Shown: positions 41,836 through 53,212 of the stretch, piece after piece
Layout of the letters: each line of letters opens with the position of its first letter
Position numbering within the stretch: position 1 is the stretch's first letter
Assembly (NCBI GenBank): GCA_038503065.1
Contig: JBCAMK010000017.1
Span: 1,488,001-1,552,000 of the forward strand
Source: Paragyromitra xinjiangensis
Taxonomy: Eukaryota > Ascomycota > Pezizomycetes > Pezizales > Discinaceae
Length of the DNA: 64,000 bases
Reading direction: 5' to 3'
Notes under the pieces: model-generated
What the model saw: the letters and a program-made list of their open reading frames with translations, nothing else
What the model was told of the DNA's origin: nothing
Database searches by the model: none
Position numbers and translations under genes: made by a program

Positions 41836-43355
41836 CAATATGCGAGCTGACGCAGTCAGACATGTCCCGACATTCAAGTTGGGGGCGCTGCCCTGATGCA
41901 AGGTAAAAGCAAGGTTTGTGCTGGTTTGCGGTGCCAGCGGCTGAGTATGGTGCGAGGACAAACTTGTTCACACCTTTAGCCGATTCAACCAAACGAAGTC
42001 CTGAAAACAGCAGCTGAGGTTTTTTGATCGCTGGTTAAAGCGACTCAAATGGGTGATCAATGCTACAAGAACTGTGGTTTCCCTTCTGATGATTTTTGGC
42101 TGTGGCTTTACTAACAAATCTTTTTTGAGCAAGCTTACCTAGATCTCCTCTACGCCTTCTCGTACCGTACCCCCCGGGTATGGATAGGTTGCTACACTCA
42201 AAATGTGGGTTTGTTCCACCACAAATCCAGGGACCTATGAAACCTATATCGAGAGTAGCTGGGCTTGGGGCGGTTTAAAACTACTCTAATTAGATGTGAG
42301 TCACTGCTTCTGTTTCAGGGTCGTACTGCAGAAACCCAATACAGATGCAGGTGAAGTATCAACTCGTAATGTGGTTAGCTACGCATGGTGTTTTGCAGGA
42401 GCCAGCAGGTGCGCGCGCGGCACTGCTTCCCCGATCGAAAAGATATGTCTGTCGATTTGTTGATTTCACTGCAGGACAACGGGACGCAAATTTTTGTGTA
42501 AATCCTTAGGTGTACTAACATCTTCTCATTCTACTCGGCCTTCCCAACCACGATACCCTGAAAACAATAGAGTTTAGATCTCTATACACAACTCAGGTTC
42601 TATCAACGGAGTTCGTAAAACGAATAGACAGATTGGGTTTTGCTTATAGAGTATTTCTATCACGTCCCTCGGCGGAATTTGGCTGGTTTAGGGCTATAGG
42701 TGAGTTGTATATTTCATTTTTGATCGCAGGAAGAGGAAAAAAAACTATGTGGGTAGGTCCTTATTTGCTTACGATTCTACTTGCCCTGGTTTTAGCCTGC
42801 GCAAGGTCAGGTTGTATACGGACGGGTTGGCGTCGGCTGCGGGCATAATGGTTAAAGTAAGGGAGGTCTCACCTGCTTCGGTATCAACGAATATTTGAGG
42901 TCTGATTGCTAACCAGGAGACTCATCAGTTTCCAACTTTAGGCTTTCAGCTACAAGGGGTGGACTTCAATATTAGTACCGCAGCGGAAGATTCTGAGGGT
43001 ATCTACTATTCGTCCGTTTTCCGCTTGGTTGTTTTTTTGGCGTTTTGAGAGGCTCCTGACAAAGTGTAAAATAGTTCGGCAACGAGAGAGGTCTACTGGC
43101 GAGGTGTTGGATTGGTCATGGCCTCTAGGTTGGAGGGCGTTGGCTGTCGGAGAGATTGTCGTAATGGCAGAAGTTTCTAAGGGTATTTATGCCTTTATCC
43201 CTTGGAAATTTCGCAGTTTCTAATAAGCTGCCGAAATAGATTACGAGCGAGAGTATGCTGCCGATCTTGGGTGCTCAAAGTCGCTCAAGAATCCGACCAC
43301 TCAACCACTTTCCAGTCCAAAGTGCCTGTTCTATGTTGCGATCTTTGTTCTCCTA
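41836..43355. other. Intergenic, nothing recognised; probable promoter at right side
   Basis: 1.5 kb between the Tc1 element and the ankyrin gene. Only short open frames occur. The part just upstream of 43356 should contain the ankyrin gene promoter, but no clear motif stands out. Confidence 0.4.
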
Positions 43356-44255
43356 ATGGTGGAGCCCGCCAATGCTAGTGCCGTCGACAACATTCTCAGC
43401 AATCTTGGAAGTGATCTGGCACCATTGCTTGCACTGTTTGGCGAGAGGGTAACGATACAGTATCTTAGCGAATCTTTAACCCGGATCGACAATTTCATTT
43501 TCGCCCTTGCTCCTCTGGGCATCATAACTGCAGTGGTATCGGCCATTCGGGTAGCAGGGGGCCCAAAACTCCGATCATTGGTTGGAAGAGCAAAGGAAAG
43601 TCGGGGGGTTGTGGAAGCTGAATTGATGTCATCTACTTCGTCGGATGTCTGCGAGCTGTGGAACGATCAGGGTGTAGTGAGGGTTATTGGGCGTCCGGTC
43701 ATCCTTCAACTCGTCTATGTGCCATCGAAAAATCCATCGGATAGCAGCGCTGAAATCTTTACGTTCGCAGAAGCAGTCAAGCAGGGAAATTACACAATGA
43801 GATCGAAGAACGCAGGCACGAACACAGACTCGGAGGCCCAGAAAACACGAGCTCCCGAAAGTCATCTGAAGAATCCTCCAAATCTTTCGGCAAATATCGG
43901 CACTAAATCGCTCCGATGGCCCTTGCTGATGGTGCTTGCGGTATTTGGAACTTTCCTACAAGCGGGCGTCCTAGCATTTGCGGGGTTAATTCAATACCGG
44001 TCAATTTTTTCAACAAGAGATGACGATCCTATTCCAGAGTACGCTTTTTATGTCATATTTAGCGGAACGCTCCTCCTCGCTATCGGGATGTTTCTGTGCG
44101 CACAAATAATTGAGGAAAGTACAGATGAAGCGCATTGGGATCCAACCCCCGAAACCCACTCTGACACAGAAATCATCTGGATTCAGCAGGGTGGACAAAC
44201 GGTTGGCGACCAACTTTTCGAATCCTTCGCGAAACGCAAAAAAAAAGTGCTATAA
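43356..44255 (+). CDS. Transmembrane N-terminal part of a fungal ankyrin protein (299 aa)
   Basis: Starts MVEPANASAVDNIL. It contains a hydrophobic segment at about residues 48-67 (FALAPLGIITAVVSAIRVAG) and two more near residues 190-215 (LLMVLAVFGTFLQAGVLAFAGLI) and 230-248 (YVIFSGTLLLAIGMFLCA). From memory, this N-terminus (DLAPLLALFGE, LELMSSTS-like, VGDQLFESFA) is normally fused to the following ankyrin part in one polypeptide of filamentous ascomycetes. Here the frame ends at KRKKKVL just after a run of nine A, and the next frame starts at an overlapping TAATG. I therefore read the two as one gene with a one-base slip. The function of the family is not established. Confidence 0.7.
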   Translation: MVEPANASAVDNILSNLGSDLAPLLALFGERVTIQYLSESLTRIDNFIFALAPLGIITAVVSAIRVAGGPKLRSLVGRAKESRGVVEAELMSSTSSDVCELWNDQGVVRVIGRPVILQLVYVPSKNPSDSSAEIFTFAEAVKQGNYTMRSKNAGTNTDSEAQKTRAPESHLKNPPNLSANIGTKSLRWPLLMVLAVFGTFLQAGVLAFAGLIQYRSIFSTRDDDPIPEYAFYVIFSGTLLLAIGMFLCAQIIEESTDEAHWDPTPETHSDTEIIWIQQGGQTVGDQLFESFAKRKKKVL

Positions 44256-47200
44256 TGACATCAGTGAAGGCACCGCTAAAGGAGGCATCAACTTTAAAGA
44301 AGGGGCTGATAACAAAGGCACGTGAAACCATTGTACGCGTGCGAATTGGGATTGCCGTTGGTGCTAGTTTGGTCGGCTTTGCTTTGCAGTTCGTTGGCTT
44401 TCGAGCGACACACCCCTATGTCACGCTGGCACAGCTAGGTGTGATTTTGGTTATGACCGCTATCAGATCCTTTGTCCATATGGAACGAGATACCAAAAAT
44501 GATATTCTGGGTCTGAGTCTCGACAACCAAGTGGACGGACATGAGTTGGATTGGCTTGCGAAGAATCTCAAGAATTGCAAGAAGTGGCAGGTTGTTGCTG
44601 GGTTTGACAACCCGGGCTACTCGGTGAAGGCCGAGACATCGCAGAGTCATGCGGCGCCTGCTATGGAGATTGGAGTTGAACCCCTCCCGCATAACCAAGC
44701 GATAGAAGCTGAACCCTTGCTGAGTCAAGCGACACCTCCCACGGGAGCTTCTGTCCCCTCCTCGCAGAATCAAGCAATACCGATCATGAAGATTCGTGCT
44801 CGCCTAGCCCAGCTATCCAAAGAGTGGAAACTGAAAAATAGGACTAAGGCCAAAAGCTTGAAAAATGCTATCGAGGCAACGATGAACCAAGCCTATGCCA
44901 TCATGGCTCTCAAAACCAATGCGTTAAACCTAGACAAATTCACATGGGCCCTTCGGGTGAAATGCCAGCTCTGTGGTGAAAAGTCATCACTTTGGGAGGT
45001 CTATCTCACTCTCAATCGAAGGAGGGATGAGAGTGGTAACTGGACTGCGTGGCGGACAGACGAGACCGATCTAGAGGCTGCTCTCTGTCTTTGGGTTTCT
45101 TTTATCAGAGAAACTAAGCTATCAAAGCCAGACGAGGAGTGGACACACGTTCGGTTGCTGGGGCCAAACACTTCTGAGAGCAAGGAGGACTATAAACTAT
45201 GGGTTCAACGCGAGACTGTTTTTATTGAGGGGAAGGGAGAATCTCGGGGGGTGATATACTTTGGGTGGACGGGGGATGACCCTAACCTCAATGATGGGGA
45301 TGTTTCTTACCTCTGGGTCAAAGCCGAAGAAGACTTAACAACACTTTGCGCCCAGGAGTTGTATACCTGGTTTATGTTCAAGCTAGCAGCGACCATAGAG
45401 GATGTTCAAGGAGAAACGACCCCACGGACGAACAATCCCGCGACCGAGGAATCCTTGGAATCTGATCACCGGGGTGGTGCGGAGAGGTTTTGCCTTATCA
45501 ATTCGAATCTAGCCTTGCTTGCAGCCTCTTACAGTTCTTCTGGCCTCGGATCAGTCGAAAGTGCATATATGTGTATTGTTCCAGCATTCCGTGCCTCCGG
45601 AAAGCTTCCGTTTCCAGATAAAGTGCTTGCAGGAATTCGTGATTTTTGGGCTGGTGAGGGTGATGTTCGTTCTCGGCTACTGTCTCTAGACGGACGTGTA
45701 TTGCTGCAGAATGTTTCTGCAGGCGGATTAGATAAGATTCTTGAGTGGCTCCTCAACGCCGGCGCTGAAATTAATCCTTGTCCAGGAACGACCCCCGGCA
45801 GGACCCCCTTGCAGGCTGCGGCAGAGTGTGGCCGTGATAAGACTATCACATTGCTGCTAAGTCATGGGGCGGATATCAACGCTGAACCAGCGGAGGACTC
45901 GGGGCGAACTGCGCTGCAGGCCGCTGCAGGAGCTGGCCATGCGAAAACCGTCCGACTTTTACTGAGTAGCGGGGCTGAAGTTAACGCCATGCCAGCAAGG
46001 TATTTGGGGCGAACAGCATTGCAGGCGGCAGCTGAGGGAGGCCACGAAAATGTTGTGCAGTTGCTCCTGGAAGCTGGAGCGCATACCAATCCTGAGCCAG
46101 CAGAATATGTATCAGGAAGGACGGCACTACAGGCGGCAGCTGAGGGAGGCCACGAAAACGTTGTGCAGTTGCTTCTGGGAGCTGGAGCGGATATCAATGC
46201 CAAGCCAACAAAAGAGTCCGGAAGGACGGCACTGCAGGCGGCAGCTGGAGGTGGCCACGAAAACGTTGTGCAGTTGCTTCTGAAAGCTGGAGCAGATGTC
46301 AATGCTCGGCCAGCACAAGACTCCGGAAGGACGGCGCTACAGGCGGCAGCTGAGGGAGGCCACGAAAACGTTGTGCAGTTGCTTCTGGGAGCTGGAGCGG
46401 ATATCAATGCCAAGCCAACAAAAGAGTCCGGAAGGACGGCACTGCAGGCGGCAGCTGGAGGTGGCCACGAAAACGTTGTGCAGTTGCTTCTGAAAGCTGG
46501 AGCAGATGTCAATGCTCGGCCAGCACAAGACTCCGGAAGGACGGCGCTACAAGCGGCAGCTGAGGGAGGCCACGAAAACGTTGTGCAGTTGCTCCTGAAA
46601 GCTGGAGCGGATATCAATGCTGAGCCAGCAGAATATGGATCAGGGAGGATGGCACTACAGGCGGCAGCTGAAGGTGGCCACGAAAACGTTGTGCAGTTGC
46701 TTCTGGGAGCTGGAGCGGATGTCGATGCTCGGCCGGCACAAGACTCTGGAAGGACGGCGCTGCAGGCGGCAGCTGGAGGTGGCCACGAAAACGTTGTGCA
46801 GTTGCTTCTGAAAGCTGGAGCGGATATCAATGCTGCGCCAGCACAAGACTCTGGAAGGACGGCGCTACAGGCAGCAGCTGGAGGCGGCCACGAAAACGTT
46901 GTGCAGTTGCTTCTGGGAGCTGGAGCGGATGTCAATGCTTGGCCGGCACAAGACTCTGGAAAGACAGCACTGCAGGCGGCAGCTGGAGGTGACCACGAAA
47001 ACGTTGTGCAGTTGCTCCTGAAAGCTGGAGCGGATATCAATTCTGAGCCAGCAAGGTTTTCCGGAAGGACGGCACTACAGGCGGCAGCTGGAGGTGGCCA
47101 CGAAAACGTTGTGCAGTTGCTCCTGAAAGCTGGAGCGGATGTCAATGCTCGGCCGGCACAAGTCTCCGGAAGGACGGCACTACAGGCGGCAGCTGGAGGT

Positions 47201-47806
47201 GGTCACGAAAACGTTGTGCAGTTACTTCTGAAAGCTGGAGCGGATGTCAATGCTTGGCCGGCACAAGACTCTGGAAGGACGGCACTGCAGGCGGCAGCTG
47301 GAGGTGGCCACGAAAACGTTGTGCAGTTGCTCCTGAAAGCTGGAGCAGATATCAATGCTGCGCCAGCAAGGTTTTCCGGAAGGACGGCACTACAGGCGGG
47401 GGCTGGAGGCGGCCACGAAAACGTTGTGCAGTTGCTTCTGGGAGCTGGAGCGGATGTCAATGCTGAGCCAGCAGGATATAGATCAGGAAGGACGGCACTA
47501 CAGGCGGCAGCTGAAGGTGGCCACGAAGAAATTGTACTGTTGCTTTTAAAAGCTAAAGCGGATGCCAATGCTGGGCCAGCAATGGGGTCAGGAAGGACGG
47601 CACTGCAGGCAGCAGCTGAAGGTGGCCACGAAAAGATTGTACTGTTGCTTTTGAAAGCTAAAGCGGATGTCAATGCTAAGCCAGCAGAGAATTCAGGAAG
47701 CACGGCTCTGCAGGCAGCAGAGGCAGGCGGTCACCAAAGAATTTGTGAAATCCTCAGGAATGCTGGAGCGAAAGATCAAATGGATGAAGTAGGGGATGAA
47801 GAGTGA
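44255..47806 (+). CDS. Ankyrin-repeat part of the same protein (1183 aa as annotated frame)
   Basis: The ATG at 44255 overlaps the stop of the previous frame. In the alternative, with one more A in the A9 run, the upstream frame enters here as RKKKSAIMTSV. One more hydrophobic segment (IGIAVGASLVGFALQFVGF) and another at about residue 60 follow. A soluble region ends VIYFGWTGDDPNLN and LYTWFMFKLAATIEDV, then about 18 ankyrin units of 35-36 residues. The ankyrin array is the likely ligand-binding part. Genes of this shape are often fast-evolving in fungi and suspected in non-self recognition, but that is inference. No intron is needed. Confidence 0.8.
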   Translation: MTSVKAPLKEASTLKKGLITKARETIVRVRIGIAVGASLVGFALQFVGFRATHPYVTLAQLGVILVMTAIRSFVHMERDTKNDILGLSLDNQVDGHELDWLAKNLKNCKKWQVVAGFDNPGYSVKAETSQSHAAPAMEIGVEPLPHNQAIEAEPLLSQATPPTGASVPSSQNQAIPIMKIRARLAQLSKEWKLKNRTKAKSLKNAIEATMNQAYAIMALKTNALNLDKFTWALRVKCQLCGEKSSLWEVYLTLNRRRDESGNWTAWRTDETDLEAALCLWVSFIRETKLSKPDEEWTHVRLLGPNTSESKEDYKLWVQRETVFIEGKGESRGVIYFGWTGDDPNLNDGDVSYLWVKAEEDLTTLCAQELYTWFMFKLAATIEDVQGETTPRTNNPATEESLESDHRGGAERFCLINSNLALLAASYSSSGLGSVESAYMCIVPAFRASGKLPFPDKVLAGIRDFWAGEGDVRSRLLSLDGRVLLQNVSAGGLDKILEWLLNAGAEINPCPGTTPGRTPLQAAAECGRDKTITLLLSHGADINAEPAEDSGRTALQAAAGAGHAKTVRLLLSSGAEVNAMPARYLGRTALQAAAEGGHENVVQLLLEAGAHTNPEPAEYVSGRTALQAAAEGGHENVVQLLLGAGADINAKPTKESGRTALQAAAGGGHENVVQLLLKAGADVNARPAQDSGRTALQAAAEGGHENVVQLLLGAGADINAKPTKESGRTALQAAAGGGHENVVQLLLKAGADVNARPAQDSGRTALQAAAEGGHENVVQLLLKAGADINAEPAEYGSGRMALQAAAEGGHENVVQLLLGAGADVDARPAQDSGRTALQAAAGGGHENVVQLLLKAGADINAAPAQDSGRTALQAAAGGGHENVVQLLLGAGADVNAWPAQDSGKTALQAAAGGDHENVVQLLLKAGADINSEPARFSGRTALQAAAGGGHENVVQLLLKAGADVNARPAQVSGRTALQAAAGGGHENVVQLLLKAGADVNAWPAQDSGRTALQAAAGGGHENVVQLLLKAGADINAAPARFSGRTALQAGAGGGHENVVQLLLGAGADVNAEPAGYRSGRTALQAAAEGGHEEIVLLLLKAKADANAGPAMGSGRTALQAAAEGGHEKIVLLLLKAKADVNAKPAENSGSTALQAAEAGGHQRICEILRNAGAKDQMDEVGDEE
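45790..47765 (+). repeat. Array of about 18 near-identical ankyrin repeats
   Basis: The unit is 105-108 bases, with consensus SGRTALQAAAxGGHENVVQ followed by LLLxAGADxNAxPAxx. Units 4-5 and 6-7 (46174-46383 and 46384-46593) are almost identical at nucleotide level, indicating a recent 210-base duplication. The first two and last three units are more diverged. Variation concentrates at a few codons: Glu/Gly before GGHENV, Lys/Gly before AGAD, and the residues around NAxP. Confidence 0.9.
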
Positions 47807-48389
47807 TCATGGAAGTCCTACGCTAGACTACACCCCATCAGATCCCACGGGGTTAGATGATCGCGATAGGATGGTTTATTGAGAGAAGGAGAGTGAACAG
47901 CGTTGTTGTTTCTTTTAGCGTATTGTGTGTGGCTGAAGTTAGCGAGAGTGGTTTATTTTGTTTTTGGAACATGTTTGAGGGTTCGCAGGTTTATGGCTTC
48001 GGTTTCTGTATCTTTTCGGTTTCTGTTTTCCTTCAGATGTGGTTTCTTCTCTATTTTCTTAATTTCTTTTTCGACCCTACTGTCCTTTTTTTACTAGTTA
48101 GCTTCGCATTTCTATCTTTGCGCGGGGGGTATTTCTTTCGGGTTTATGCTTATTCTTATTCTTGTGTGTATGGAGGACCGGGAAATTGAGTGCGGAATTC
48201 TGTTTTCTTTAAGTGCCTGATGTGAGGTCTGATCAACGACCCGGAATGATCACTGACCGGAACCAACTCCTTGAATTTCTTAAACTGTGACGAACTTATT
48301 AGCAATATAAAGATCATCGATTCGGAAAGCATCAAGACCTATCTATATTTGTCTGAATTAACCCCTCGAACCACTTTCCCTACCGCCAC
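47807..48389. other. Downstream region of ankyrin gene, T-rich
   Basis: T-rich plus strand with no convincing gene; probably 3' UTR and intergenic. Confidence 0.4.
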
Positions 48390-48590
48390 CAGCAACCAAC
48401 CCCAAAAACTTCACCACCCAGTCTCAACCAATCGGAACCCCCAAACCAAACCGCACCAAAAAAACCAAGTAAATAGATATAAAATAAAAATTCAAAGCCC
48501 TAACTATACACATCCTATACAACCCCACCTGAGCCTCGCAATCCAAACCCCTCCTCACCAATTTTTAATCCACCTCATAAACCCTAACCC
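48390..48590. repeat. Dispersed repeat, copy 2
   Basis: Matches 37330-37590 through CCAATCGGAACCCCCAAACC, CTATACACATCCTATA and CCCCTCCTCACCAATTTT. This copy lacks the 81-base insertion and so shows the empty site. Confidence 0.65.
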
Positions 48591-48748
48591 ACACCCTCCA
48601 ACCAACCAAAAGAAATACCAAAAGAAAAAGACGTTAATCGTACATACGCATCAGCATAAACACGAGCCATCTTAACCGAAGAACCCATACCCATATTTCT
48701 TCCTTATATGAAACACCCACGGGTCAACATAGTCAACCCATTCCTACT

Positions 48749-49861
48749 CTAACGATCCTTCTTCTGCTTCTTCGCCTCCCCTCCCGTGGACCCCTCGGTA
48801 GGATGTTTCGGCGACTTTGGATTCTGCTTCTGCTTCTTTGCAGGCTTTGGGGTGGCCTCATCGTCGATGGGACGGGTTTGTGTAGACGGGGTTGACTGAC
48901 TGCGAGTCCTAATCGGAGCTGGGGTGGGTGTGTTGGTTGTTTTTACCTTCTTAGCAGACTTTGGGGTCTCGTGAGCGGGGGTTGTAGTTTTAGTTCGTTT
49001 GCCAGTAGCAGGGGTTGCGTCTTTCGCCTCAGGGGCATCAGAGCTCTTCGTCTTAGTGGGGGTATCAGAGCTCTTCTCAGCCTTCGGAACAGAAGTAGCA
49101 GGAGCCGGCTCCTCCACCTCCTTCTCTTCCTCCTCCCCCTCATAACCATCATCTTCATACTCTCCTGCCGGATCGCCTTTCTGCAAATAAGCCACCCTAC
49201 TCCTCTTCACCCCCTCTTCTTCCCCTTCCTCCTCCTCCCTCCCCCTCTTCCCCAACCTAGACTTTAACCCAGCCATAGCCTCCGCACTCGGCTTCCGTAA
49301 TCCTTTATTCCCCTTCGAATGCCTCATCTTAACCTTCTTCTCCAACACTTCATCCAGCTCCGCGAATGTCACCGATAACCTCGATTTCCGCTTCGTCGTG
49401 CGTGTAGCATCGTCGATTATGATTCCAGCGAGTTTGGCCGCTGCGGTAGCGGAGGCGATGAGGGTTTTCGTAGTAGTGATTTCTAGAGATTGTTAGTTAG
49501 TGGGAAAGAGGATGGAAGGGGGGGACGGACGTTGGGCTAGTTGATTTTTGGCGGATGGGTGGGTTGAGAGGAGGATTAGGTATTTTAGATGACCGCGGAG
49601 CTGCGAGATGTGGGTGGTGTGGATTTCGCGCCAGGGGATGTCGGAGTTGGAAGGCATGGTAGGTTCAGAGGGTTGTTCGGTGGTTTCTAGAGGGGGTTCA
49701 GCGCTAGATGGTGGGGGAGGATGGGGGTTGTCGGAGGGATTGAGAGGGGAGGGGTCCTTCTGCTCGGGGATTGGAGCTGGGGTATCCGGGGGTGGAGAGC
49801 TACGATCAGAAGCGAGGTATCCCCAGAGACTGTGGAAGGCAGTGCCGAGAAAGTTAGCCAT
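48749..49861 (-). CDS. Basic, low-complexity protein of unknown function (354 aa, two exons)
   Basis: Exon 1 (49861-49531) starts MANFLGTAFHSLWGYLAS, continues through a Pro/Ser-rich segment and ends HPSAKNQLAQ. A 48-base intron (GTCCGT donor; ACTAAC branch; CTAG acceptor, 49530-49483) joins it to exon 2 (49482-48749), QITTTKTLIASATAAAKLAGI. The frame matches exactly (331 + 734 bases). The middle, HISQLRGHLKYLILL to EVLEKKVKMRHSKG, is predicted helical. The last 170 residues are a Lys/Glu/Thr/Pro-rich tail with KRGREEEEGEEEG and many KKxK clusters, so a nuclear or nucleolar location is plausible. I do not recognise a family. Confidence 0.7.
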
Positions 49862-51921
49862 GGGAAGATCGTGTTGTGGGGAAGGTAATGACCACAATGG
49901 ATGATGAGATGTAGTTGATCCAGCGAATGGCCTAGAAGAAGCGAGAGACGAAACACCTACAAATAGGCGTGTAAAAAAGACGAATCGATAGCCGACAGCG
50001 TGGATTGTGTGCTTCTGGTGGGAAATTGCAATTGGTCGAGAATTGTATGGATGGTGATAGAATGGAGACGCGTTCAGCGCGCGACGCAATGGAAGGTTCC
50101 TTCTGGTGGTGATCGCATGACGTTGGAGATGAGGCTCAATAAAAGGGCGTTTTATGGCCCCTAACCCTTGCCACGTTCCCGCCTTGGCGACAGGGGTTGT
50201 GGTAATGATTGGGGGGTGGGATTTTGGGTTGGGGATGTTTACGTTCGTTCTAGCTAGAGTTATTAGTGTATTTACGGTTGGGGATTGGGAGGAGGTTTTG
50301 TTAATTTGGTGTTTCTGTATCCAGCGCTTTTCTACAGTAACGTGAGGGTAGTAAAGCAGATAAAGCTCCACCATTATGTTGTCGGTTAGCTTTTCGGCAA
50401 AACTTAAGCTAGAAAAACTAGGATACCCGGCATAGAGACTCTCAAAACACTGTTTCTGACCCTTACTCGCGTCTTGTATGTACGCCGGTTATTACAGGGA
50501 GTTTTAAGTCCGCCCCCAAAACATCACCTCGAGGCATGAATGAATGGCCAACTCAGCACCATCCGTGAGTACATGTAGTATCCAACACGACAAGCTCCGA
50601 GCAAGTGTCAAGATATACAAAGCTCAGAAATCCCACACTGATAGGAGCCACTGTTTTCTTTGTAGTGATAATCTGTAGATCACAATCAGCAAACGTATTC
50701 TCACCCACCGAACATATTGCCCGTCCAAGTTTGTCTATATCTATTACTCACATCCATTTCCCCTTAACGATAGGCTACAGCTCAAAAGGATTCTACGGCC
50801 CTTAGAACCCAGTAAAGGCCAATAACCACTTTTCTGAAACCCACGGAGACCTAGAGCTGGTATCAGATATACAGCATATGTACTCCACAGAACAGTCCGT
50901 GATAAACCCTTAGTATCGCGTAGACTTCAGAACGATTTCACAAGGCCACCCCTTGACACGTTGCCCTTCCCGTTTTCCCCCTTACTGAGTAGCTTTATTA
51001 ACGGGGTGCATGACGATAAGTGAAAGCATGTAGCGACTGCGCAATGGAATTATCATTGGTTTAGCCTGACACTGTCTTATTTCGGTATATGGACGAAACA
51101 GACAGGTGTAAACGAGTCTTCATGTAGTCAGCTAGTACTTGCAATCGGAGTTTTTGCGGGCGAATCGTGTTCACTGATACCTACACGTATGTTGACAGTC
51201 GCAACTACCTAGCCTAACGACGCCTGAAGAATTTTAGCAACCTGAAACATACATATTAAGCCTCAACCCAACAGATTTGGCGGGAGCGGGAAAGGCAACG
51301 ACACGATAAACGAGGCTGTCTGTTACCGGTGAGCTGAAAGGGTAATCGAGCCCAATGTGGGTTGATTTCCCGACAATCTCGATATTTCCCTTTCCGAGAT
51401 CGATCTATGAGGGAATCCTGGTGAGCTGTGGGCCTGAAGCTAACCAGGCTGGGTGGATAGTTTAATCCAACTACTCTTTTCGTTTATTACCGCATTATTT
51501 CTCAGGTGCCCATGTTGTAACACTAAGAATAGATAGCGTGAATACTTTAGTACTATGACCTGGCTACTAAAAGCATAGATTTTTGTAGAAACTGCGTGAA
51601 TACTAATCAACCGCCCACGTGACACAATAGCGTACCGTGATGAACCATTTCAGGCATCCACTCGTGCAACCCACCGTTTCTAGAAAAAGAAATCTCTCTT
51701 GTAGACTGCAATCTCCCATATAGACCTAGACCATTCCGTTGCTGGAGAGATGACGCTTACCGTATGCAACAGTCACGCGATCTCACTCGGTAGTTTGCCA
51801 AGACAGCCCACCACGGGTAACAAACGGACAACCAACGTCTTCCCTTCATCTTCACCCCACTACATCTTTCATCTAGCATCCACAATCTTAATCCCAATAA
51901 TCAGGAGGAACTCCTCATATA
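49862..51921. other. 2 kb intergenic region, no gene seen
   Basis: Only short or overlapping frames. Contains one TACATGTA palindrome (50570-50577). The divergently arranged promoters of the flanking genes must lie here; no TATA box is obvious. Confidence 0.4.
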
Positions 51922-53212
51922 ATGTCGCTCAGCAGGAACGTCTGGGAGTAAGTCATCTCCCAATTCTGATGAACCTCACTAACAATCCTAGCCGTTATGA
52001 GTCTGACGACTCTATCGACACCGATGACGACGACGACATCTTAGCTCCAGTAGCAACCATCCGTGGTGGCTCTTCCAGCAGGACTATCTCACTTACTGAG
52101 CTGGAGGCCAAAGACCACAAGTGCACAACCTGCAATGACAGCTTCAGGACAAAGAAGGAGCTGCGAGCTCACAAGATTCGTGATCCCGAGAACCACGAGT
52201 TCTGCGCCGACTGTGACCGCGACTTTGAAACCCACGCGGATCTGCAAATTCACCTTCTGAAGAGCCCACTCCATATCGTTTGCGTAGACTGCTTCAAAGA
52301 ATTCAAGAGCAACGGCGGGCTTGAAGGCCATCGCAGACAGGTTCTCCCACTATCTCCGTAGTTCTACATTTCCATCACTAACAATCTAGATGCACCGCGT
52401 CTCCCAACCCCTCCACTGTCCCGGCTGCAACGCAGTTTTCAACAACGCTTCTGGAATAACCCAACACGTGGAAGGCAACGGTTGTCGAGCCGGCCTAACC
52501 AACGCCGTCCTCACCCGCAAGATCATCCAATCCAGCGACCCCACCACCCTCCTCGCGATCGACCCCCGCCAGAAACCAAACACGACAACTACGCACATCT
52601 GGCGCGACGGCATCATCCCCCCTGAACTTAAAAAACGTTTGGATGAAGCCTCCGCCTCCAAGGTCGACAAACAAGGCAGGCCTATCCTCAACGCCCGCGC
52701 TATCGCTATCCACGCTAAAAATACTGCGGAGAATACCATGCCGGGATGGCACGACAACGAGGTGGATCCTCCCACTAGCCTTAAGAGCAGGGCGAGCGCT
52801 GTTACGAACGCGAATATGAATAAACCGTCGGTGCTCGATTACACTGATGGGATCGGGAAGGGTGATGCGGAGCCGACTCTGAGTGATATGGCGAAGTATT
52901 GGTTGGATGGTCCGAGGCTGTTTCAGTGTCCGTATAACTCCTGTCGGAAGAAGTTTAGGAATGCGAATGCGATCTTGCAGCATATGACGAGCACTACGCA
53001 TGCTAGGAAGGTGTTCCGGTTAGTAGTTCTGTATCTCTTCTGTGTGTGTATGCGCTGATAGTGGTAGTTGCCCGACTTGTTGTGACCGGTATAGGTCGGC
53101 GTCGGCGCTGTTGCAGCATATGGAGTCGGGAAGCTGTGGGATTAGTGAAACTTCGCAGGCGCTGGATGTTACGAAGAGCCTGACGGGGGGGATTATCTTC
53201 GAGGCTACCTAG
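51922..53212 (+). CDS. C2H2 zinc-finger protein, five fingers (373 aa, four exons)
   Basis: Exons 51922-51947, 51992-52340, 52390-53018 and 53095-53212 splice in frame (26 + 349 + 629 + 118 = 1122 bases). Donors are GTAAGT, GTTCTC and GTTAGT, and two introns end CTAAC...TAG. The start gives MSLSRNVWDRYESDD followed by an acidic stretch. The fingers begin CTTCNDSFRTKKELRAH, CADCDRDFETHADLQIH, CVDCFKEFKSNGGLEGH (its second ligand pair spans an intron), CPGCNAVFNNASGITQH and CPYNSCRKKFRNANAILQH. Such proteins may bind DNA or RNA. The choice of the short first exon rests on the clear GTAAGT donor and CTAAC branch; a later start is possible. Confidence 0.8.

Noticed and set aside
42633..43223. Two short plus-strand frames upstream of the ankyrin gene
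   Set aside because: No recognisable domain; probably chance frames in the promoter region.
45862..47145. 427-codon open frame on the minus strand across the ankyrin array
   Set aside because: It is the shadow of a 105-base repeat whose antisense frame lacks stops; composition (Ser/Ala/Cys/Pro) simply mirrors the sense repeat.
48271..48675. 134-codon plus-strand frame
   Set aside because: Lies in a dispersed non-coding repeat, rich in Pro/Asn/His with no domain.
49493..50374. Long minus-strand frame upstream of the basic protein gene
   Set aside because: Only the part from 49861 to 49531 is supported as exon 1; the upstream portion lacks features and the 3' part reads into the intron.
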